From contig DS999406.1 of the NCBI GenBank assembly GCA_000158155.1, forward strand, positions 229,776-293,775: a DNA stretch of 64,000 bases, read 5' to 3'. Below the pieces are notes generated by a model, which saw only the letters and a program-made list of their open reading frames with translations, was not told the origin of the DNA and did not search any database. This document shows positions 62,098 through 64,000 of this stretch, piece after piece (position 1 is the first letter of the stretch; each line of letters opens with the position of its first letter). The position numbers and the translations under genes were made by a program. This stretch comes from a gamma proteobacterium NOR5-3. GTDB taxonomy: Bacteria > Pseudomonadota > Gammaproteobacteria > Pseudomonadales > Halieaceae.

Positions 62098-62556
62098 ATG
62101 TCTCTTTTTCGCATTATTAAATACTCGTCGCTGCTGTACTTTTTGGGCAAGCACCGTGACAAGCTCACCCGCTCTGCAGCCGTACTGCTCTTCGCTTTTG
62201 TAAGCTCGCTGATTTACGACGACGTGAGGGTTTATCTTGCCCAGCAGCATCCGGGAACCCTGATCTATGCGCTCATCGCAAAGATCGTGATCGTCTACGG
62301 CTCCCTGGTATTTGTTCTGCTGCAGTTTCGAAGCGGTGCAAAGGTCAGCAAGGACGGTGAAGCGCGGGCTGCGGATTTACCGGGTCGGAGGGATACAGGT
62401 GCAGCGTCAAAACCTGTCTCCAAGGATCGTCTCGATGCGCTGAGCGATGTGGAACAGCACACGCACTTGCGCTCTCGCTATGACCGCATACTCAGCGGGG
62501 AGCGCCCTTCCGGAGAAGCGGACAAGAAGCCCTCTGCAAAGTCCGAACTTCCCTGA
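62098..62556 (+). CDS. 152-aa membrane protein, unknown
   Basis: From MSLFRIIKYSSLLYFLGKHR; the open frame extends upstream but overlaps the previous gene. Two hydrophobic segments (AAVLLFAFVSSLIYDDVRVY and LIYALIAKIVIVYGSLVFVL) precede a polar, charged C-terminal tail (ASKPVSKDRLDALSDVEQHT). I do not recognise a family. It follows the 80-aa protein by five bases. The two may form a small membrane complex. Confidence 0.75.
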   Translation: MSLFRIIKYSSLLYFLGKHRDKLTRSAAVLLFAFVSSLIYDDVRVYLAQQHPGTLIYALIAKIVIVYGSLVFVLLQFRSGAKVSKDGEARAADLPGRRDTGAASKPVSKDRLDALSDVEQHTHLRSRYDRILSGERPSGEADKKPSAKSELP

Positions 62557-62624
62557 ATCCGATTACGCTCCGGTGCATCTGCTGGGGCGCGAAACACACC
62601 GATAAAACCTGCGGACAATTGCCT

Positions 62625-63995
62625 TCAGGATGTCACCGCGGGCAATGCTGACAATCGCCCCTCCTCGTCCTGCTCCAAACGCCCCACAGTCGCCACCTTG
62701 CGTCGCATACCCGGCTCCGGCGCCAGATAAAATAGATCGCCATTCGATCCCGTCAACGCCATAGCAGCGCCATTTGCCCGGGCGATCCTGGCATTAGCCT
62801 GCATGTGCCGCTGCTCCCCATGCACCGGCACTGCCAATCGAGGACGGGACCATTGGTACATGGATGCAAGCTCGTCGGCACAGGGATGCCCTGACGCGTG
62901 TACCGGCGCCGCCGCAGAATCTGCGTCGATAATCTGGATGCCCTGAGCACGAAAACGTTGCAGCAGTCTTTCTACCGACTCCTCATTTCCAGGAATCACC
63001 CGGGAGCTCAGTATCACCGTATCGCCGGATTCCAGCTCCAGCTGAGGATGGGAGCCTGCAGCCAGACGCTGTAAAGCAGCGCCGTGCTCTCCCTGGCTAC
63101 CGGTAGCAACGATCAACACCTCGTCTTTGGGCAAGTAGCCCAGATGCCCTGTCTCGATCAAACGCTTTGAGCGCTCCAACAGGCCCACGCTCAATGCCGC
63201 CGAGTGCATGGTCTGCAATGAACGACCCAGCAGGCCCAGATAGCGCCGGGTTTTCTCCGCTACATAAAAGAGGCTGTGCAGTCTTGCTATGTTGCTGGCA
63301 AAGCAGGCGACGACCACCCTACCCTCGCAGCCTGCTACCGCTTTTAACAGCCCGTCCCGCACGGCGGATTCACTCACCGAATGACCGGACACCACCGCAT
63401 TGGTGGAGTCACAGATCACGGCATCAAGCGCGCTATCCCCGGCGGCGCTAAAAAGCGCTGAAGAAAACGCTGGACCTACCTGTGGAGCAGCATCAATCTT
63501 CCAGTCCGCAGTGTGCAGCAGACTGCCCGCAGCACAGCGAATATGCAGCGCACAGGTGTCGGGTGTGGAGTGGGTAATGGGGAGCCAACGGACATCAAAG
63601 GGACCAATAGTCTGCTCCTCACCCGGCAGACATTCGATAAGCGGGCTGGGAACCCTGCCTCCGCGCCCCGCCGCTTTGCGGCGCAATACTTCTGCCGTAA
63701 ATGGCGTGGTGTACACAGGCACCGGAAAACGTTCCCACAGCAGAGGCAGCGCGCCGATGTGATCTTCATGGGCGTGGGTCAATACGATGCCCGCCAATGC
63801 GTCCTTGCGCTCAACAATAAACCGGGGATCCGGTGTCTGCACCCGGGGACGGATTCTTGTGGAGTCCCGTTCAAAGGTGATGCCACAGTCGACCATTAAC
63901 CAGGCACCATCATGACCATAAAGATTCAGGTTCATGCCAATCTCCCCGCATCCTCCCAGCGGCAGAAACCACAGGTCCTTTGCACCGGGAGTCAT
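62625..63995 (-). CDS. RNase J-like MBL/beta-CASP protein
   Basis: 456 aa. Metallo-beta-lactamase site VLTHAHEDHIGALPLLWERF, followed by THSTPDTCALHI and HTADWKID, with the beta-CASP region (ICDSTNAVVSGHSVSESAV, ATGSQGEHGAALQRLA) and VPVHGEQRHMQANARIA. The pattern matches the RNase J family, though it is shorter than typical RNase J (about 550 aa) and lacks part of the C-terminal domain. It could be an RNA exo/endonuclease or a related hydrolase. The start is five bases from the window edge and could extend beyond it. Confidence 0.85.
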   Translation of the reverse strand: MTPGAKDLWFLPLGGCGEIGMNLNLYGHDGAWLMVDCGITFERDSTRIRPRVQTPDPRFIVERKDALAGIVLTHAHEDHIGALPLLWERFPVPVYTTPFTAEVLRRKAAGRGGRVPSPLIECLPGEEQTIGPFDVRWLPITHSTPDTCALHIRCAAGSLLHTADWKIDAAPQVGPAFSSALFSAAGDSALDAVICDSTNAVVSGHSVSESAVRDGLLKAVAGCEGRVVVACFASNIARLHSLFYVAEKTRRYLGLLGRSLQTMHSAALSVGLLERSKRLIETGHLGYLPKDEVLIVATGSQGEHGAALQRLAAGSHPQLELESGDTVILSSRVIPGNEESVERLLQRFRAQGIQIIDADSAAAPVHASGHPCADELASMYQWSRPRLAVPVHGEQRHMQANARIARANGAAMALTGSNGDLFYLAPEPGMRRKVATVGRLEQDEEGRLSALPAVTS

Positions 63996-64000
63996 GGCTG

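Overview
The window is dense, mostly intact bacterial chromosome. Gene types (MATE exporter, Kef antiporter with its quinone oxidoreductase, GpsA, GlpD, MltF, AlgP-like and M48 lipoproteins, a Marinobacter-type fatty acyl-CoA reductase, a glutarate/lysine catabolic pair, a lone SoxC-type sulfite dehydrogenase) point to a heterotrophic, probably marine gammaproteobacterium. A Halieaceae/OM60-like lineage is my best guess, from gene content only.

Layout. 0-9 kb: the end of a sensor kinase, a TolB/CehA-like exported amidohydrolase, a membrane protein gene broken by one nonsense codon, pterin carbinolamine dehydratase, NADP-type glutamate dehydrogenase, a MATE exporter, and a cytochrome c/sulfite dehydrogenase pair. 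9-24.7 kb: an S9 peptidase, then a genomic island next to an intact tRNA-Val(GAC) (24623-24699, minus strand). The island has a nonsense-broken tyrosine integrase beside the tRNA 3' end and a degenerate copy of the tRNA plus its terminator at the far end (11311-11420). More tRNA 3'-end fragments lie at 8889 and 24451. Two IS91-family transposase tails in the same orientation bracket the cargo. The cargo is a minus-strand operon (patatin lipase, DevB, DevC, DevA ATPase fused to a TerB-like domain), then on the plus strand an unknown exported 627-aa protein, a TIR-TM-TPR protein, and a membrane TrkA-type protein ending in a RyR domain. This island is the best candidate for an undescribed system: a NAD-cleaving TIR beside a membrane RCK/RyR sensor, with a lipase-linked lipid exporter.

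24.7-38.9 kb: a bacteriohemerythrin diguanylate cyclase, an exported amidohydrolase, fatty acyl-CoA reductase, a HAD-acyltransferase with a histone-H1-like tail, GpsA, alkaline phosphatase, an M48 peptidase, an esterase, and a glutaryl-CoA module. The reductase, acyltransferase and GpsA form a lipid (wax ester/phospholipid) neighbourhood.

39-50.5 kb: a LuxR-type regulator, Kef antiporter/oxidoreductase/pirin, and a glutamine-synthetase-like enzyme divergent from an aminotransferase and an APC permease (amine catabolism). In front of the permease sits a cluster of three or four stem-loop repeats with a conserved 13-nt loop and paired changes in the stems, which looks like structured RNA. Then a chalcone-isomerase-like protein and GlpD.

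50.5-64 kb: MBL hydrolase, HSL-type esterase, Fe-alcohol dehydrogenase, quinone oxidoreductase, a secreted subtilisin lipoprotein overlapping MltF, a small membrane protein, a PQQ-type sugar dehydrogenase, an AlgP-like Lys/Ala-rich protein, two small unknown proteins, and an RNase J-like protein. I saw no rRNA and no CRISPR array.
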